From the NCBI GenBank assembly GCA_009379815.1, contig WHSY01000028.1, forward strand, positions 1 to 52,446: 52,446 nt of DNA. Direction: 5' to 3'. A model generated the notes under the pieces. That model saw only the letters and a program-made list of their open reading frames with translations, was not told the DNA's origin and ran no database searches. This DNA comes from Pseudonocardiaceae bacterium (GTDB taxonomy: Bacteria > Actinomycetota > Actinomycetes > Mycobacteriales > Pseudonocardiaceae). The position numbers and the translations under genes were made by a program. This document shows, one piece after another, positions 1 through 8,371 of this stretch (positions are counted from its first letter, which is position 1; each line of letters begins with the position of its first letter).

Positions 1-136
1 CGGCGACGCCCTCGCCCTCGTGGATCAGACCCAGCAGGATGTGCTCGGTGCCGATATAGTTGTGGTTGAGCATCCTGGCCTCTTCCTGGGCCAGGACGAC
101 CACCCGCCTCGCGCGGTCGGTGAACCTCTCGAACAT
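1..136 (-). CDS. clpC: ATP-dependent Clp protease ATP-binding subunit ClpC, N-terminal part only (window edge)
   Basis: The reverse strand reads [20 protein letters not shown], then [22 protein letters not shown], and runs off the left edge after 45 codons. This is the first Clp-N repeat of ClpC, the AAA+ unfoldase that feeds substrates to ClpP and is essential in many actinobacteria. The ATG lies at 134-136. In actinobacteria clpC commonly neighbours the lsr2-lysS-pantothenate block found further right, but here about 18 kb of iron and redox genes lie between them. Only the N-terminal substrate/adaptor domain is visible, so integrity of the rest cannot be judged. Confidence 0.93.
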   Translation of the reverse strand, partial: MFERFTDRARRVVVLAQEEARMLNHNYIGTEHILLGLIHEGEGVA

Positions 137-462
137 TCGCACTCCTGACTGCTGCGCCGTCACAGGCACCGTGCCGACCCCGACCATCGAGTGAGGACGG
201 CCCCGTACGACCACTGTAGCTGCCGGGCGATGGCTGCCGCGCTGCCGACAACTCGGCAACGCGCCCCGACACGGGGTCCAACATGCCGTACGAGGCCGGG
301 ATTCCGCACGCGAGACACCAGCCTGTCCGCTCAGGGTGAACGTGGCTCCGGCCGGCCGGAAGCCCCCCGCACGGGTGGTGATGCGGGCGCCCCGGTGCCG
401 CGCGCGCCGACCCTCCTATAAGGTTAGGCAAGCCTGACCGAGGGGACGATGAGGAGGGCGGT
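137..462. other. Divergent intergenic region between clpC and the FhuF-like gene
   Basis: This stretch of 326 bases has no convincing gene. It should hold the clpC promoter (leftward) and that of the iron-reductase gene (rightward). A 6-4-6 perfect inverted repeat (TGCCGA-caac-TCGGCA, 243-258) lies in the middle and could be an operator or an RNA hairpin; I cannot assign it to a regulator. The right end carries an iron box at 419-437 and the ribosome binding site GAGGAGG at 451-457. Confidence 0.5.
419..437. promoter_or_regulatory. Iron box (DtxR/IdeR-type operator)
   Basis: The 19-mer matches the DtxR/IdeR consensus TTAGGTTAGGCTAACCTAA at 15 of 19 positions by eye, including an unbroken AGGTTAGGC core. 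It sits about 25 bases before the GTG start of a [2Fe-2S] siderophore-reductase-like gene, where an iron-loaded repressor would block transcription. The match and position are seen; repression is inferred from the family. Confidence 0.75.
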
Positions 463-1341
463 GTGCCGCGAGTGACGACGGCTGCCGGTTCGGCACGTTC
501 GGCGGCGCCGGCCGCGCCACCGCACCCGATGGATGCGTCGATCTGCGTGGTGGACCGCGCAGTGGACTGGATGTCCTGGCGGGTGCTCGACGGTGACGGG
601 GCGGGCGACGGCTGGTTTCGCTGCGACGAGGTGCTGGGCGACCCGAGCTTCTTCACCTGCTGGCGGGCCACGATCGCCCGGCGGCTGGCCGAGCGGTATC
701 ACCAGGTTCCCGAGCGCACACCCGCCGGCTTCGCCCTGCAGTGGTATCTCGGCGTGCCCGCCTACACCGGGGCCATGGTGTTCCACCACGCCAGGCGGGT
801 ACCCGAGCTGGAACCGGGCCGGCTGGCGTTCCGGCTCGAGCCGGCCTGGTTGGACACGATCGCGCTGCGGCCCGGCAGGTTCTGGTGCCTGCCCGACGAT
901 CCCGGTCGAGCCCACGCCGACGCCGTCGTCGTGGCCGACGAGATCGGGCTGGCCGCGGTGCTGCGCAGGCAGGTCGTCGCCCACGCCGCGCGCTTCTTGC
1001 GCGTCTACGGCCCGACGGTGCGCTTCGGCCCGCGCACGCAGTGGGCCGCGGTCACCGACGCACTCGACACCGGGCTACTCATGGCCGGGCGTTCCCGCGG
1101 CAACGACGAGGCGGGCGTGGCCGATGCCCGCCTCGTACTCGCCGACCGGCACGAGCCGCTGACCTCGGCGTCGACGACGCGCACGGTCGTCGACGACAGC
1201 GGCCGGGCGCACTGGACGCGCGAGCGCCGTTCGTGCTGCTTCTACTACGCACTGCCGGGCGTCGAGCAGCCGTGCGCTACGTGTCCCCGCGTCGACGACA
1301 CCGAGCGCGCGCGGATCCTGCGCGAGCTGTCCGCGACGTGA
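463..1341 (+). CDS. FhuF-like (2Fe-2S)-binding protein, probable ferric-siderophore reductase
   Basis: A protein of 292 residues. Its C-terminus carries the FhuF-type cluster-binding pattern: RRSCCFYYALPG around residue 252 followed by CATCP near residue 271, that is C-C...C-x-x-C. Proteins of this family are cytoplasmic reductases that release iron from imported ferric siderophores. The GTG start at 463 is chosen because GAGGAGG lies just upstream at 451-457. The upstream iron box and the siderophore transport locus 12 kb away support an iron-starvation role. The first 230 residues are variable in the family and give no extra clue. Function is inferred from the C-terminal motif and context. 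Confidence 0.82.
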   Translation: MPRVTTAAGSARSAAPAAPPHPMDASICVVDRAVDWMSWRVLDGDGAGDGWFRCDEVLGDPSFFTCWRATIARRLAERYHQVPERTPAGFALQWYLGVPAYTGAMVFHHARRVPELEPGRLAFRLEPAWLDTIALRPGRFWCLPDDPGRAHADAVVVADEIGLAAVLRRQVVAHAARFLRVYGPTVRFGPRTQWAAVTDALDTGLLMAGRSRGNDEAGVADARLVLADRHEPLTSASTTRTVVDDSGRAHWTRERRSCCFYYALPGVEQPCATCPRVDDTERARILRELSAT

Positions 1342-1423
1342 CCCGGGGCGCCGGGCGGCGATCCGGGTCGACGCCCGCGACCCCGGTGGTGCGGATCCCC
1401 GCCGATCCCGGCACGCTGCCGCA

Positions 1424-2437
1424 ATGAGTTCGGTGCGCCCCGTCCCGGAGACGCGGCTGATGTCGGGAGAGCGGCTGTCCGCCGACGACGCCTGGCACAC
1501 CGCGCGCCGTCACGGCAGCGGCGCGCTGCTGCGCAACGCACTGCTCCGGTTGCGCTACGGCGACGGGTTCAGCCACGCGCGCGGATTCGCGCTGCAGCTC
1601 GCGCTCGCCACGGTCCCGCTGGTCATCGCCGGAGCCGGCCTGTCCACGGCGCTGGGTGCCGAGTCGTTCGGTCAGGTGGTCGCCCGCACCGTCGTGGCGC
1701 TGTCGCCCGGCAGCAGCGACGCCCTGGTCCAGGATGCGGTCGGCCAGGGCGCCGCCGCGGGTGACGACGACGCCGACGACGTGGGCGAGCTGGCGCTGGT
1801 GCTCGGTCTGATCACGGCCTTCCTCGCCATGACGGCCGCGTTCGCCCAGCTCGAGCGCGGGGCGAACCGGATCTACGGCACCACACGCGACCGGCCCTCG
1901 CTGCGAAAGTACCTTCGCGCCGCCGTGCTGACGGCCACGGCCGGGGTGGCGCTGGCGGTCGGGCTGCTGCTCATCGTGGCCGGCGAGCCGTTCGGTGACG
2001 CGATCGAGCAGGTCTACGGCTGGGGCGACGCGGCCGAGGGGGTCTGGGACGTGCTGCGCTGGCCCGCGGGCCTGCTCGCGCTCGTCGTCTCGGTGACCAT
2101 GCTGTTCAAGTTCGCGCCGCGCCGCCGTCAACCAGGTGTGAGCTGGCTGCTGCTGGGCGGGGCCGCCACCGTGCTGGTCTGGCTGATCACGTCGGGGCTG
2201 CTCGCGCTCTATGTCGCCGGGTCACCCGCGTTCGGCGACACCTACGGACCGCTGACAGCGGTGATCGCCCTGCTGTTGTGGTCCAACGTCACGGGGGTTG
2301 CGCTGCACGGCGGGCTCGCGCTGTCGGCTCAGCTCGAGGCGGTGCGGGCGGGCCAGCGCCGGCCGCTGCTCGCCGACAGCGACGACGACGGCATTCCCGA
2401 CACTCTCGACGAGCATCCGGGCTCTGCCCGCCGCTGA
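1424..2437 (+). CDS. YihY/BrkB-family inner membrane protein with a calcium-loop-like tail
   Basis: A 337-residue polytopic membrane protein. Hydrophobic segments occur near residues 45-75, 125-145, 165-190, 215-230, 240-265 and 280-300, with a family-like FAQLERGANRIYG stretch near residue 145. The YihY/BrkB family has no settled biochemical function (it was once misannotated as RNase BN). The tail is odd: after the last membrane segment the chain ends in LADSDDDGIPDTLDEHPG, which fits the thrombospondin type-3 pattern D-x-D-x-D-G-x-x-D-x-x-D, a calcium-binding loop usually found outside the cell. It converges tail to tail with the thioredoxin-like gene, with no gap between the two stop codons. 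Confidence 0.85.
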   Translation: MSSVRPVPETRLMSGERLSADDAWHTARRHGSGALLRNALLRLRYGDGFSHARGFALQLALATVPLVIAGAGLSTALGAESFGQVVARTVVALSPGSSDALVQDAVGQGAAAGDDDADDVGELALVLGLITAFLAMTAAFAQLERGANRIYGTTRDRPSLRKYLRAAVLTATAGVALAVGLLLIVAGEPFGDAIEQVYGWGDAAEGVWDVLRWPAGLLALVVSVTMLFKFAPRRRQPGVSWLLLGGAATVLVWLITSGLLALYVAGSPAFGDTYGPLTAVIALLLWSNVTGVALHGGLALSAQLEAVRAGQRRPLLADSDDDGIPDTLDEHPGSARR

Positions 2438-3160
2438 TCAGCGGGGCGTGGCGTGCTCGACGGCGGCGCGCAGGCCGGCGGGCGACCGATCCTGCAGCTG
2501 CTCGCCGTCGACGAGCACGGTTGGGGTGCCGTTGATCCCGGCACGGGAGGCGGTCTCGGTGAGGCGCTGACTCCACGCCTCGTAGGTGCCCTGACGCACG
2601 CAGTCGGCGAAGCGGCCCCCCGCACCGACCGAACGGCCGATCTCGATCAGCCGTTGGGCGGACAGTCCGTCGCCGCCCTCGGGCGGCTGCTCGGCGAACA
2701 GCCGCTCGGCGAACTCCGGGTAGACGCCCGCTGCCGCCGCGCAGCCCGCGGCGGCTGACGACCGGCTGGAGTAGCTGGTGGTCGAGAACCGGTCGAGGTA
2801 GGCGACCGGATGGTAGATCGCCCGGACGCTGCCTGCGTCCACCAGCCGTTCGATGGTGTCACCGGTGCGTTCCTCGAACGTCTTGCAGATCGGGCACTGG
2901 AAGTCGAGGTAGACGTCGAGCGTCACCGGGGCGTCGGGCGAGCCGGTCGGGATGCCCTGCGCGGTGGCCCCCGGCGGGATCGCGACCGAGGTCGAGGCGG
3001 GCTCCTGCTGCGCGCGGTAGAGACCGAAGCCGATCGCCCCCGCGAAGAGCACCAGGACGGCCACCGCGGTGCCCACCAGAACCGCCCGGCCGCGCCGCTC
3101 GGCGGTGCCCTGCGCCGCCATCAGCTTCGCCGAGCCCGACCTGGACCGCTGCTTGCTCAT
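2438..3160 (-). CDS. DsbA-like thioredoxin-fold protein, membrane-anchored
   Basis: 240 residues starting MSKQRSRSGS. One transmembrane anchor (about residues 25-47) is followed by an extracytoplasmic DsbA/thioredoxin_4 domain with the active site FQCPICK (CPIC) and a cis-proline loop NGTPTVLVDG near the end. It probably makes or isomerises disulfides in secreted proteins. The start at 3160 is preferred over longer in-frame starts because AGGAGAG lies directly upstream and because a longer form would run into the preceding gene. It follows the MauE/DoxX gene by 8 bases in the same operon; such MauE-like proteins are thought to pass electrons to or from a partner thioredoxin-fold protein. The substrate is unknown. 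Confidence 0.85.
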   Translation of the reverse strand: MSKQRSRSGSAKLMAAQGTAERRGRAVLVGTAVAVLVLFAGAIGFGLYRAQQEPASTSVAIPPGATAQGIPTGSPDAPVTLDVYLDFQCPICKTFEERTGDTIERLVDAGSVRAIYHPVAYLDRFSTTSYSSRSSAAAGCAAAAGVYPEFAERLFAEQPPEGGDGLSAQRLIEIGRSVGAGGRFADCVRQGTYEAWSQRLTETASRAGINGTPTVLVDGEQLQDRSPAGLRAAVEHATPR

Positions 3161-3168
3161 CCGCTCTC

Positions 3169-3702
3169 CTATGCCCGCGTTTCGGACGAATCCGTGCCGG
3201 ACGAATCCGTGTCGAACAGCCATCCGTCGACCGCGAACCGGGTTCGTGGCCACCGGGCCAGCAGCCCGGCCAGCGCCAGCAGCCCGGCATCGCGCGCCAG
3301 CTCCGGCCCGTAGCTCGGCCGCTGCCCGGGCCCGAGCTCGCCACCCGAACCGAAGCAGCCGCAGTCGATCCGCAGCCCACGTGCCCACGCGGCGGCGATC
3401 CCGATCACGAACGCGATCAGCAGCAGCACCGACAGCACGGCCCCGGCGCGCACCCCGAGCCCGACGATCAACAACACCCCGAGCAGGAGCTCGGCGACGG
3501 GCAGGCCGGCACCGACGATCTGGGCGGCCGGTTCCGGCAGCAGCTCATAGGCGCGCACGGCGCGCACCGAGGCGCGCAGGTCGTCGATCTTGTGCGCGCC
3601 CGCCACGACCCACACGGTTCCCAGCGCCAGCCGGGCGAGGGTCGCCAGCCAGGGCAGCGCCACGGCCGCCCGGCCGGACCTCGGGTTGTCCGCGGTCATC
3701 AT
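3169..3702 (-). CDS. MauE/DoxX-family redox-associated membrane protein
   Basis: 177 residues with four hydrophobic segments (about 20-38, 62-82, 86-110, 140-155) and the diagnostic cysteine motif RIDCGCFG near residue 115. MauE-type proteins are membrane redox proteins first known from methylamine dehydrogenase maturation and often paired with a DsbA/DsbD-like partner, as here with the gene 8 bases downstream. Two adjacent ATG codons (3702, 3699) are possible starts. The tail has a near-repeat, TDSSGTDSSETRA, from two short DNA repeats (tccgtgccggacgaa-like) at 3187-3215. It follows sigC by about 40 bases and is probably co-transcribed with it. Confidence 0.82.
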   Translation of the reverse strand: MMTADNPRSGRAAVALPWLATLARLALGTVWVVAGAHKIDDLRASVRAVRAYELLPEPAAQIVGAGLPVAELLLGVLLIVGLGVRAGAVLSVLLLIAFVIGIAAAWARGLRIDCGCFGSGGELGPGQRPSYGPELARDAGLLALAGLLARWPRTRFAVDGWLFDTDSSGTDSSETRA

Positions 3703-3741
3703 CCGGTTGGTCGCGGCGGATGCCCTTCCGGTTCCCGAGGA

Positions 3742-4308
3742 TCACCCCTCCGTGGTGGCTGCACCACCGCCATGCCCATCGCTGAGGGCGAGGACGAGAT
3801 CGTCGCGGGCACGGGCGACCCGCGACCGGATGGTGCCGACCGGGCAGCCGCAGACCTCGGCGGCCTCGGCGTAGCACAGCCCGAGCACCTGGGTGAGCAC
3901 GAACGCCTCCCGCCGCTGCGTAGCCAGCCCGGCGAGCGCCTGACGCAGCGCCAGGGCGTCCTCGGGGCCCGCGGCAACGGTGGGCTGGGCGCGCTCGGCG
4001 ATCCCCTGCCAGTCCTCGCCGCTGTTCGTCCGGGGACGGCGGCGGGCGAGCCGCAGGTGGTCGGCCGCGACCCGGTGGGCGATGGACAGCAACCAGGTGC
4101 GTGCCGAGGCCCGCGCCCGGAAGGCGGGCAACGCCGCGAAGGCCCGCAGGTAGGTCTCCTGGGTGAGATCCTCGGCGACGCGCCGGTCGGCGAGGTGGAC
4201 CAGCAGCCGCCACACCTGCTGCTGCGTGGCACGGACGAAGGCCTCGGCTGCCTCCCGGTCACCCCGGCGAGCGGCCAGTGCCGTCGCCGTCAGGGCGTCG
4301 GACCCCAC
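3742..4308 (-). CDS. sigC: ECF RNA polymerase sigma factor, SigC group
   Basis: About 188 residues. Region 2 is marked by AEDLTQETYLRAFAALPAF and SARTWLLSIAHRVAADHLR; region 4 by FVLTQVLGLCYAEAAEVCGCPVGTIRSRVARARD. Wording of both regions is closest, from memory, to mycobacterial SigC. I prefer the GTG at 4306-4308 (protein begins VGSDALTATALAARRGD) because GAGGAG lies 6 bases upstream and it aligns with the usual SigC start; an ATG at 4341 would add 11 residues without a clear ribosome site. It lies between a zinc-finger anti-sigma-like gene upstream and mauE/dsbA-like genes downstream, so redox or copper stress is a reasonable but unproven trigger. Confidence 0.88.
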   Translation of the reverse strand: MGSDALTATALAARRGDREAAEAFVRATQQQVWRLLVHLADRRVAEDLTQETYLRAFAALPAFRARASARTWLLSIAHRVAADHLRLARRRPRTNSGEDWQGIAERAQPTVAAGPEDALALRQALAGLATQRREAFVLTQVLGLCYAEAAEVCGCPVGTIRSRVARARDDLVLALSDGHGGGAATTEG

Positions 4309-4431
4309 ACCCCGCTCCTCACTCGTCCCGCTTCGAGCCATCGCAGAAAGTCGCGGGAAGACTACGATCAGCGACCGGGGCCGGCATCGGCGGGGTGGAT
4401 GCGGGCGCCAGCAGCCCTACGGCCTCGGATG

Positions 4432-5196
4432 TCAGGCGGATTCACGGTATGCGGCGGGCGGAGCGCTGCCCCGCGAACCGGCCTGCGGGCCAAGCCCGCC
4501 GTCACCCGTCTCCGCGGCCGGGCCGGTCTGCTCCGGCGCGGTCACCGCGGCGCCGTCGACCGGATGCCCGTCGGGAGGCTCGACCCTGGCCAGCAGCACC
4601 GCCAGCACGAGCCCGGCGACCGTCGGGAGGTGGATGGCCAGCCGGTCCCACCCGACCCGACCGGCCACCAGGTCGGCGACCGACATCGCCGCGAGCACCA
4701 GGACGAAGGCCGCCAGCAGCGGTAGCGGCCCGCGGGCGCGCGCCGGCCGGAACACGATCCACAGCAGGGCCACCGCGATCGCGACGTTGAACGCCGCCAG
4801 CTCGTGGCCCAGATGGCCGTCGGCGCCCAGCATCGGGATGCCCTGAGCGGTCGCGCCGCGACCGAGCACCGCTGGCGTGAGGCCGGTGATGCCGAGGGCG
4901 AGCTGGGTCAGGGCGACGGCGAGCAGTACCAGCCGCAGCAGCCCCCGCGATCGGGAGCGCCGGGCGAGCGGCACCCGGTCGAGTACCGCCGCCGAGACGT
5001 CGACACCGTCACCCACGGGCGCCAGCCGCGCCAGCCGCGTCACCCGCGCCGCGTCGTGCCGCCAGCGGCGGCAGTCCCCGCACCCGGCCAGGTGCTCGTC
5101 CACCTCGGCCTGCCGCAGCCCGGGATCCTGATCGTCGAGCAGCGCCGACACCGCTTCCCGCACCTGGTCGCAGCTCACCTGTCCCCGCCCCGCCAT
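4432..5196 (-). CDS. Zinc-finger (zf-HC2) anti-sigma-like polytopic membrane protein
   Basis: 254 residues from the ATG at 5194-5196. The N-terminus has the zf-HC2 pattern C...H-x3-C-x2-C (CDQVREAVSALLDD...HLAGCGDCRRW, residues about 9-45) typical of ZAS anti-sigma factors that bind ECF sigma factors. The rest has about five hydrophobic segments (residues 85-110, 130-148, 155-175, 185-200), more than a classic single-pass anti-sigma. It starts one base after the stop of the PepSY gene and precedes sigC by 123 bases, so it is the natural SigC partner. The order anti-sigma then sigma is the reverse of the common one. Binding to SigC is inferred. Confidence 0.75.
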   Translation of the reverse strand: MAGRGQVSCDQVREAVSALLDDQDPGLRQAEVDEHLAGCGDCRRWRHDAARVTRLARLAPVGDGVDVSAAVLDRVPLARRSRSRGLLRLVLLAVALTQLALGITGLTPAVLGRGATAQGIPMLGADGHLGHELAAFNVAIAVALLWIVFRPARARGPLPLLAAFVLVLAAMSVADLVAGRVGWDRLAIHLPTVAGLVLAVLLARVEPPDGHPVDGAAVTAPEQTGPAAETGDGGLGPQAGSRGSAPPAAYRESA

Positions 5197-5197
5197 G

Positions 5198-6583
5198 TCA
5201 GGCCCCGGAGCGGGCGGGGCAGCGCACACTGCGCACGACCCGTTCGACGGCCAGGTACACGAGGAATGACACCCCGAGCGTCGGCAGTGCCACCATCAGG
5301 ACCGCGAACCCGACCAGCAGCGGCACCGGCACCGTCCGTAACAGTGGACCCACTCTCGGCGGCGCTCCCAGCCCGCCTGCCGGCCGCCGGCGCCACCACA
5401 TCCGGTACCCGGCGACGATCAGGCCGACCAGTGCGATCGCCATCGCGGTGAGCAGGATCTGGTTGGCCAGCCCGAACAGCGTCGCCTGGTGGAAGTCGAT
5501 TCCGAGCGTGGTGGCCTTGGCCAGCAGCGGATAGTCGGCCCAGCCGACCCGGTCGACGACCTGGCCGCTGCCGGGATCGACGGCCACGGTCGTGAGCTCG
5601 ACCGGCCACCGGTCGTCGACGGTCGCCACGGTCCAGGCGCTGCCGGCCTGACCTGCCGGGGTGATCTCCAGCGGGCCCGACAGCCCCGCCCGGGCAGCCG
5701 AGGCAGCCACGGTGTCGATCCCCCCGGCGTCACCGCCCTGCGGTGCCGCGACGTGGTGGCCGGTCGATTCCGCCGCGAGCCCGGTGGACACCGCGGGCGT
5801 ACCGGACGACAGCCCCGCGCGTACCGCGTCGAGCCATGCGCCCGCGTAGTTCGTCCAGGTCAGCCCGGTCCCCACCATGCCCAGCAGCAGCACGAAGATC
5901 CCGACGCCCAGCGTGGTGTGCACGTCGCGCCACGCGCGCCGGCCCCCGGCGCGCCACCGGGGTCGCAGCAACCGGGCCCAGCCACGCTTGCCGCGGGGCC
6001 ACCACAGATAGAGCCCGGTCAGCAGCGACACCAGCACCCAGCTCGCGGCCAGCTCGGTCAGCGGCTCGGCCATCGGCCCGAGGTGCCAGCTGGAGTGCAG
6101 CGTGCGCAGCCACTCGGACGGGCGCGAGGTCTCGACGATCTGGCCCGTGACCGTCGCCGACGCCGGGTCCACGTACACCGTCGTCGCACCGTCGACGGGC
6201 TCGGACTCCGCGCCACCCGCGCCCTCGGGCGCCAGCGTCACGCCGGTCGTGGCACCGGGCTCGGCGGCCGGGGTCACCGCCATAAGGGTCCAGCCCGGGT
6301 GCTCCGATCCGGCCGCCGCCACCTGCTCGGACAGCGGCTGTGGCTGCCCCGCCGCCACCGCGGTCAGCGCATCGGTGTGCAGTACCGCCTCGATCTGCGG
6401 GTTCCACGCGAACAGGACCCCCGTCAGCGCGAGCGAGAGCACCACCGGCGCGGCCAGGAACCCGCCGAGGAAGTGCAACCGCCACAGCACCGGGCGCAGC
6501 GGCCGTTCCCGCTGCGGCGGGGCGCCCTCCGGCTGACCGGGACCCGGAGCCGGGTCCGGGTCTGGGTCTGCTGTCACGGTCAC
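5198..6583 (-). CDS. PepSY-domain membrane protein (COG3182 type)
   Basis: About 461 residues. Begins with a Pro/Asp-rich segment, then a first membrane span (LHFLGGFLAAPVVLSLALTGVLFAWNP), an extracellular PepSY-like region, a second span after LRTLHSSWHLG, a histidine-bearing segment WRDVHTTLGVG, more spans and a late GIDFHQATLFGLANQ motif. This architecture fits iron-regulated/copper-linked PepSY-associated TM proteins, possibly heme- or metal-reducing. The GTG at 6581-6583 is chosen because GAGGAGG lies 8 bases upstream; the open frame continues to 6910 but would overlap the divergent DUF47 gene. Likely first gene of the sigC operon. The biochemical role is not established. Confidence 0.8.
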   Translation of the reverse strand: MTVTADPDPDPAPGPGQPEGAPPQRERPLRPVLWRLHFLGGFLAAPVVLSLALTGVLFAWNPQIEAVLHTDALTAVAAGQPQPLSEQVAAAGSEHPGWTLMAVTPAAEPGATTGVTLAPEGAGGAESEPVDGATTVYVDPASATVTGQIVETSRPSEWLRTLHSSWHLGPMAEPLTELAASWVLVSLLTGLYLWWPRGKRGWARLLRPRWRAGGRRAWRDVHTTLGVGIFVLLLGMVGTGLTWTNYAGAWLDAVRAGLSSGTPAVSTGLAAESTGHHVAAPQGGDAGGIDTVAASAARAGLSGPLEITPAGQAGSAWTVATVDDRWPVELTTVAVDPGSGQVVDRVGWADYPLLAKATTLGIDFHQATLFGLANQILLTAMAIALVGLIVAGYRMWWRRRPAGGLGAPPRVGPLLRTVPVPLLVGFAVLMVALPTLGVSFLVYLAVERVVRSVRCPARSGA

Positions 6584-6730
6584 GGTGCCCACCTCCTCGG
6601 CCTGGTCGGTGCCGACACCGCGGTAGTCGTCCACACGGCGCCGCTGGTTCCCGGTGGCACCCGGGAGATCGCCCGTAACCGGGCCTCGGGTATACAGCGA
6701 TGCCGCGAACGCTTCCGGGAGGGACACCCA

Positions 6731-7354
6731 ATGCGACTGCGCCTGACTCCCCATGAGCACGGGTTCTACCCGCTGTTCACCCGCTCGGCGGAGAACCTGG
6801 TCACCGGCGCGAGGCTGCTCGCCGAGCTCGTCGCCGCCGATCCGGACTCCCGCGACCAACTCGCCATGCAGGTCAAGGAGGCGGAGCACGCGGGGGACTC
6901 GGTGACGCACGAGATCATGACGCGGCTGAACTCGACCTTCGTCACCCCGTTCGACCGGGAGGACATCTACCGGCTGGCGTCGTCACTCGACGACGTGATG
7001 GACGCGATGGAGGAGGCGGCCGACCACATCGTGCTCTACCAGCTGGGCGCGCTCCCGGCCGGGATGGCCGAGCAGGTCGACGTGCTGCGCCGCGCCGCGA
7101 CCGTCACCGCCCAGGCGATGCCGCGGCTGCGCACCATGCAGGAGCTGAGCAGCTACTGGATCGAGGTCAACTCGTTGGAGAACGAGGCCGACCAGGTGTA
7201 CCGGCGGCTGCTCGCGCAGCTGTTCACCCCGGGCACGCACGAGGTGCTCACCGTGCTCAAACTCAAGGAGGTCGTCGACCACCTCGAGATGGCGGCCGAC
7301 GCGTTCGAGAAGGTGGCCAACACCGTCGAGAGCATCGCCGTCAAGGAATCCTGA
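6731..7354 (+). CDS. DUF47 / PhoU-like phosphate transport regulator
   Basis: 207 residues, almost wholly helical, starting MRLRLTPHEHGFYPLF. This start phrase and the later acidic heptads (EHAGDSVTHEIMTRLNSTFVTPFDRED) are typical of the DUF47 family, PhoU-like helical bundles that accompany Pit-type phosphate permeases and are thought to gate them. GGGAGGG precedes the ATG. The pit gene begins two bases after its stop, so the two are translationally linked. Confidence 0.9.
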   Translation: MRLRLTPHEHGFYPLFTRSAENLVTGARLLAELVAADPDSRDQLAMQVKEAEHAGDSVTHEIMTRLNSTFVTPFDREDIYRLASSLDDVMDAMEEAADHIVLYQLGALPAGMAEQVDVLRRAATVTAQAMPRLRTMQELSSYWIEVNSLENEADQVYRRLLAQLFTPGTHEVLTVLKLKEVVDHLEMAADAFEKVANTVESIAVKES

Positions 7355-7355
7355 C

Positions 7356-8357
7356 GTGGAGCTCGCCGCGATCATCACCGTCATCGTCATCGCGCTGGTC
7401 TTCGACTTCACCAACGGCTTCCACGACGCCGCGAACGCGATCGCGACCTCGGTGTCCACCCGTGCCCTGACCCCACGGGTCGCGCTGGCGATGGCCGCCG
7501 TGATGAACCTGCTGGGCGCGTTCCTGGGCACCGAGGTCGCGGAGACGGTCGGCAGCGGCATCATCGAGCCCCCGCAGGCGCAGGGACCCGGCGGGCTGGT
7601 CGTGGTGCTGGCCGCGCTGTTCGGGGCGATCGGCTGGAACATCATCACGTGGTACTTCGGGCTCCCCTCGTCATCGTCGCACGCGCTGATCGGGGGGCTG
7701 GTCGGCGCCGCGCTCGCCTCCGCAGGCGTTGTGCAGTGGGTGGGCGTGCTCAACGACGTCGTGATCCCGATGGTGGTCTCGCCGATCGTCGGGTTCGCCC
7801 TCGCGGGGCTGGTGATGGTGGCGATTCTCTGGATCTTCCGGCGGGGACACCCGAGCCGGCTGACCCGCGGCTTCCGCTCCGCACAGACGGTGTCGGCGGC
7901 CGCGATGGCGCTGGGGCACGGGCTGCAGGACGCGCAGAAGACGATGGGGGTCATCGTGCTGGCACTGGTGGTCGGCGGCTACCAGACCGGCTTCGACGTG
8001 CCGTGGTGGGTCGTGGTGCTGGCCGCCGGAGCGCTGAGCGCGGGCACCTACTCCGGCGGCTGGCGGATCATGCGCACACTGGGACGGCGGATCATCGACC
8101 TCGACCCGCCCCGGGGCTTCGCGGCGGAGACCACCGCGTCTGCCGTGCTCTACACCACGGCCTTCGTGTTCGCCGCCCCGATCTCGACCACGCAGACCAT
8201 CACCTCGTCGGTCCTCGGGGTCGGTGCGACGAGGCGGCTGTCCGCGGTGCGCTGGGGGGTCGCGGGCAACATCCTCGTAGCCTGGGTGCTGACGATCCCG
8301 ATGGCCGCGCTCATGGCGGCGGTCGCCTACCTGCTGTTGCGACCGTTCACGGTGTGA
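7356..8357 (+). CDS. pit: Low-affinity inorganic phosphate transporter, Pit family
   Basis: 333 residues, about eight or nine membrane helices, beginning (GTG) MELAAIITVIVIALVFDFTNGFHDAANAIAT. The FTNGFHDAANA signature near the start and the repeated signature ALGHGLQDAQKTMG in the second half mark the inverted PiT repeats; GLPSSSSHALIGG is also a PiT hallmark. Such proteins import metal-phosphate by proton symport through the cytoplasmic membrane. It directly follows the DUF47 gene. Confidence 0.93.
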   Translation: MELAAIITVIVIALVFDFTNGFHDAANAIATSVSTRALTPRVALAMAAVMNLLGAFLGTEVAETVGSGIIEPPQAQGPGGLVVVLAALFGAIGWNIITWYFGLPSSSSHALIGGLVGAALASAGVVQWVGVLNDVVIPMVVSPIVGFALAGLVMVAILWIFRRGHPSRLTRGFRSAQTVSAAAMALGHGLQDAQKTMGVIVLALVVGGYQTGFDVPWWVVVLAAGALSAGTYSGGWRIMRTLGRRIIDLDPPRGFAAETTASAVLYTTAFVFAAPISTTQTITSSVLGVGATRRLSAVRWGVAGNILVAWVLTIPMAALMAAVAYLLLRPFTV

Positions 8358-8371
8358 CGCAGGGAGGAGCT

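Noticed and set aside
191-421. Open frame of 76 codons in front of the FhuF-like gene
   Set aside because: Arg/Pro/Thr-rich shadow composition, no ribosome site, and it runs through the iron box.
5489-6730. Long forward-strand open frame leading into the DUF47 gene
   Set aside because: It is the antisense of the PepSY gene; the DUF47 protein starts at a well-placed ATG (6731) with its own ribosome site.
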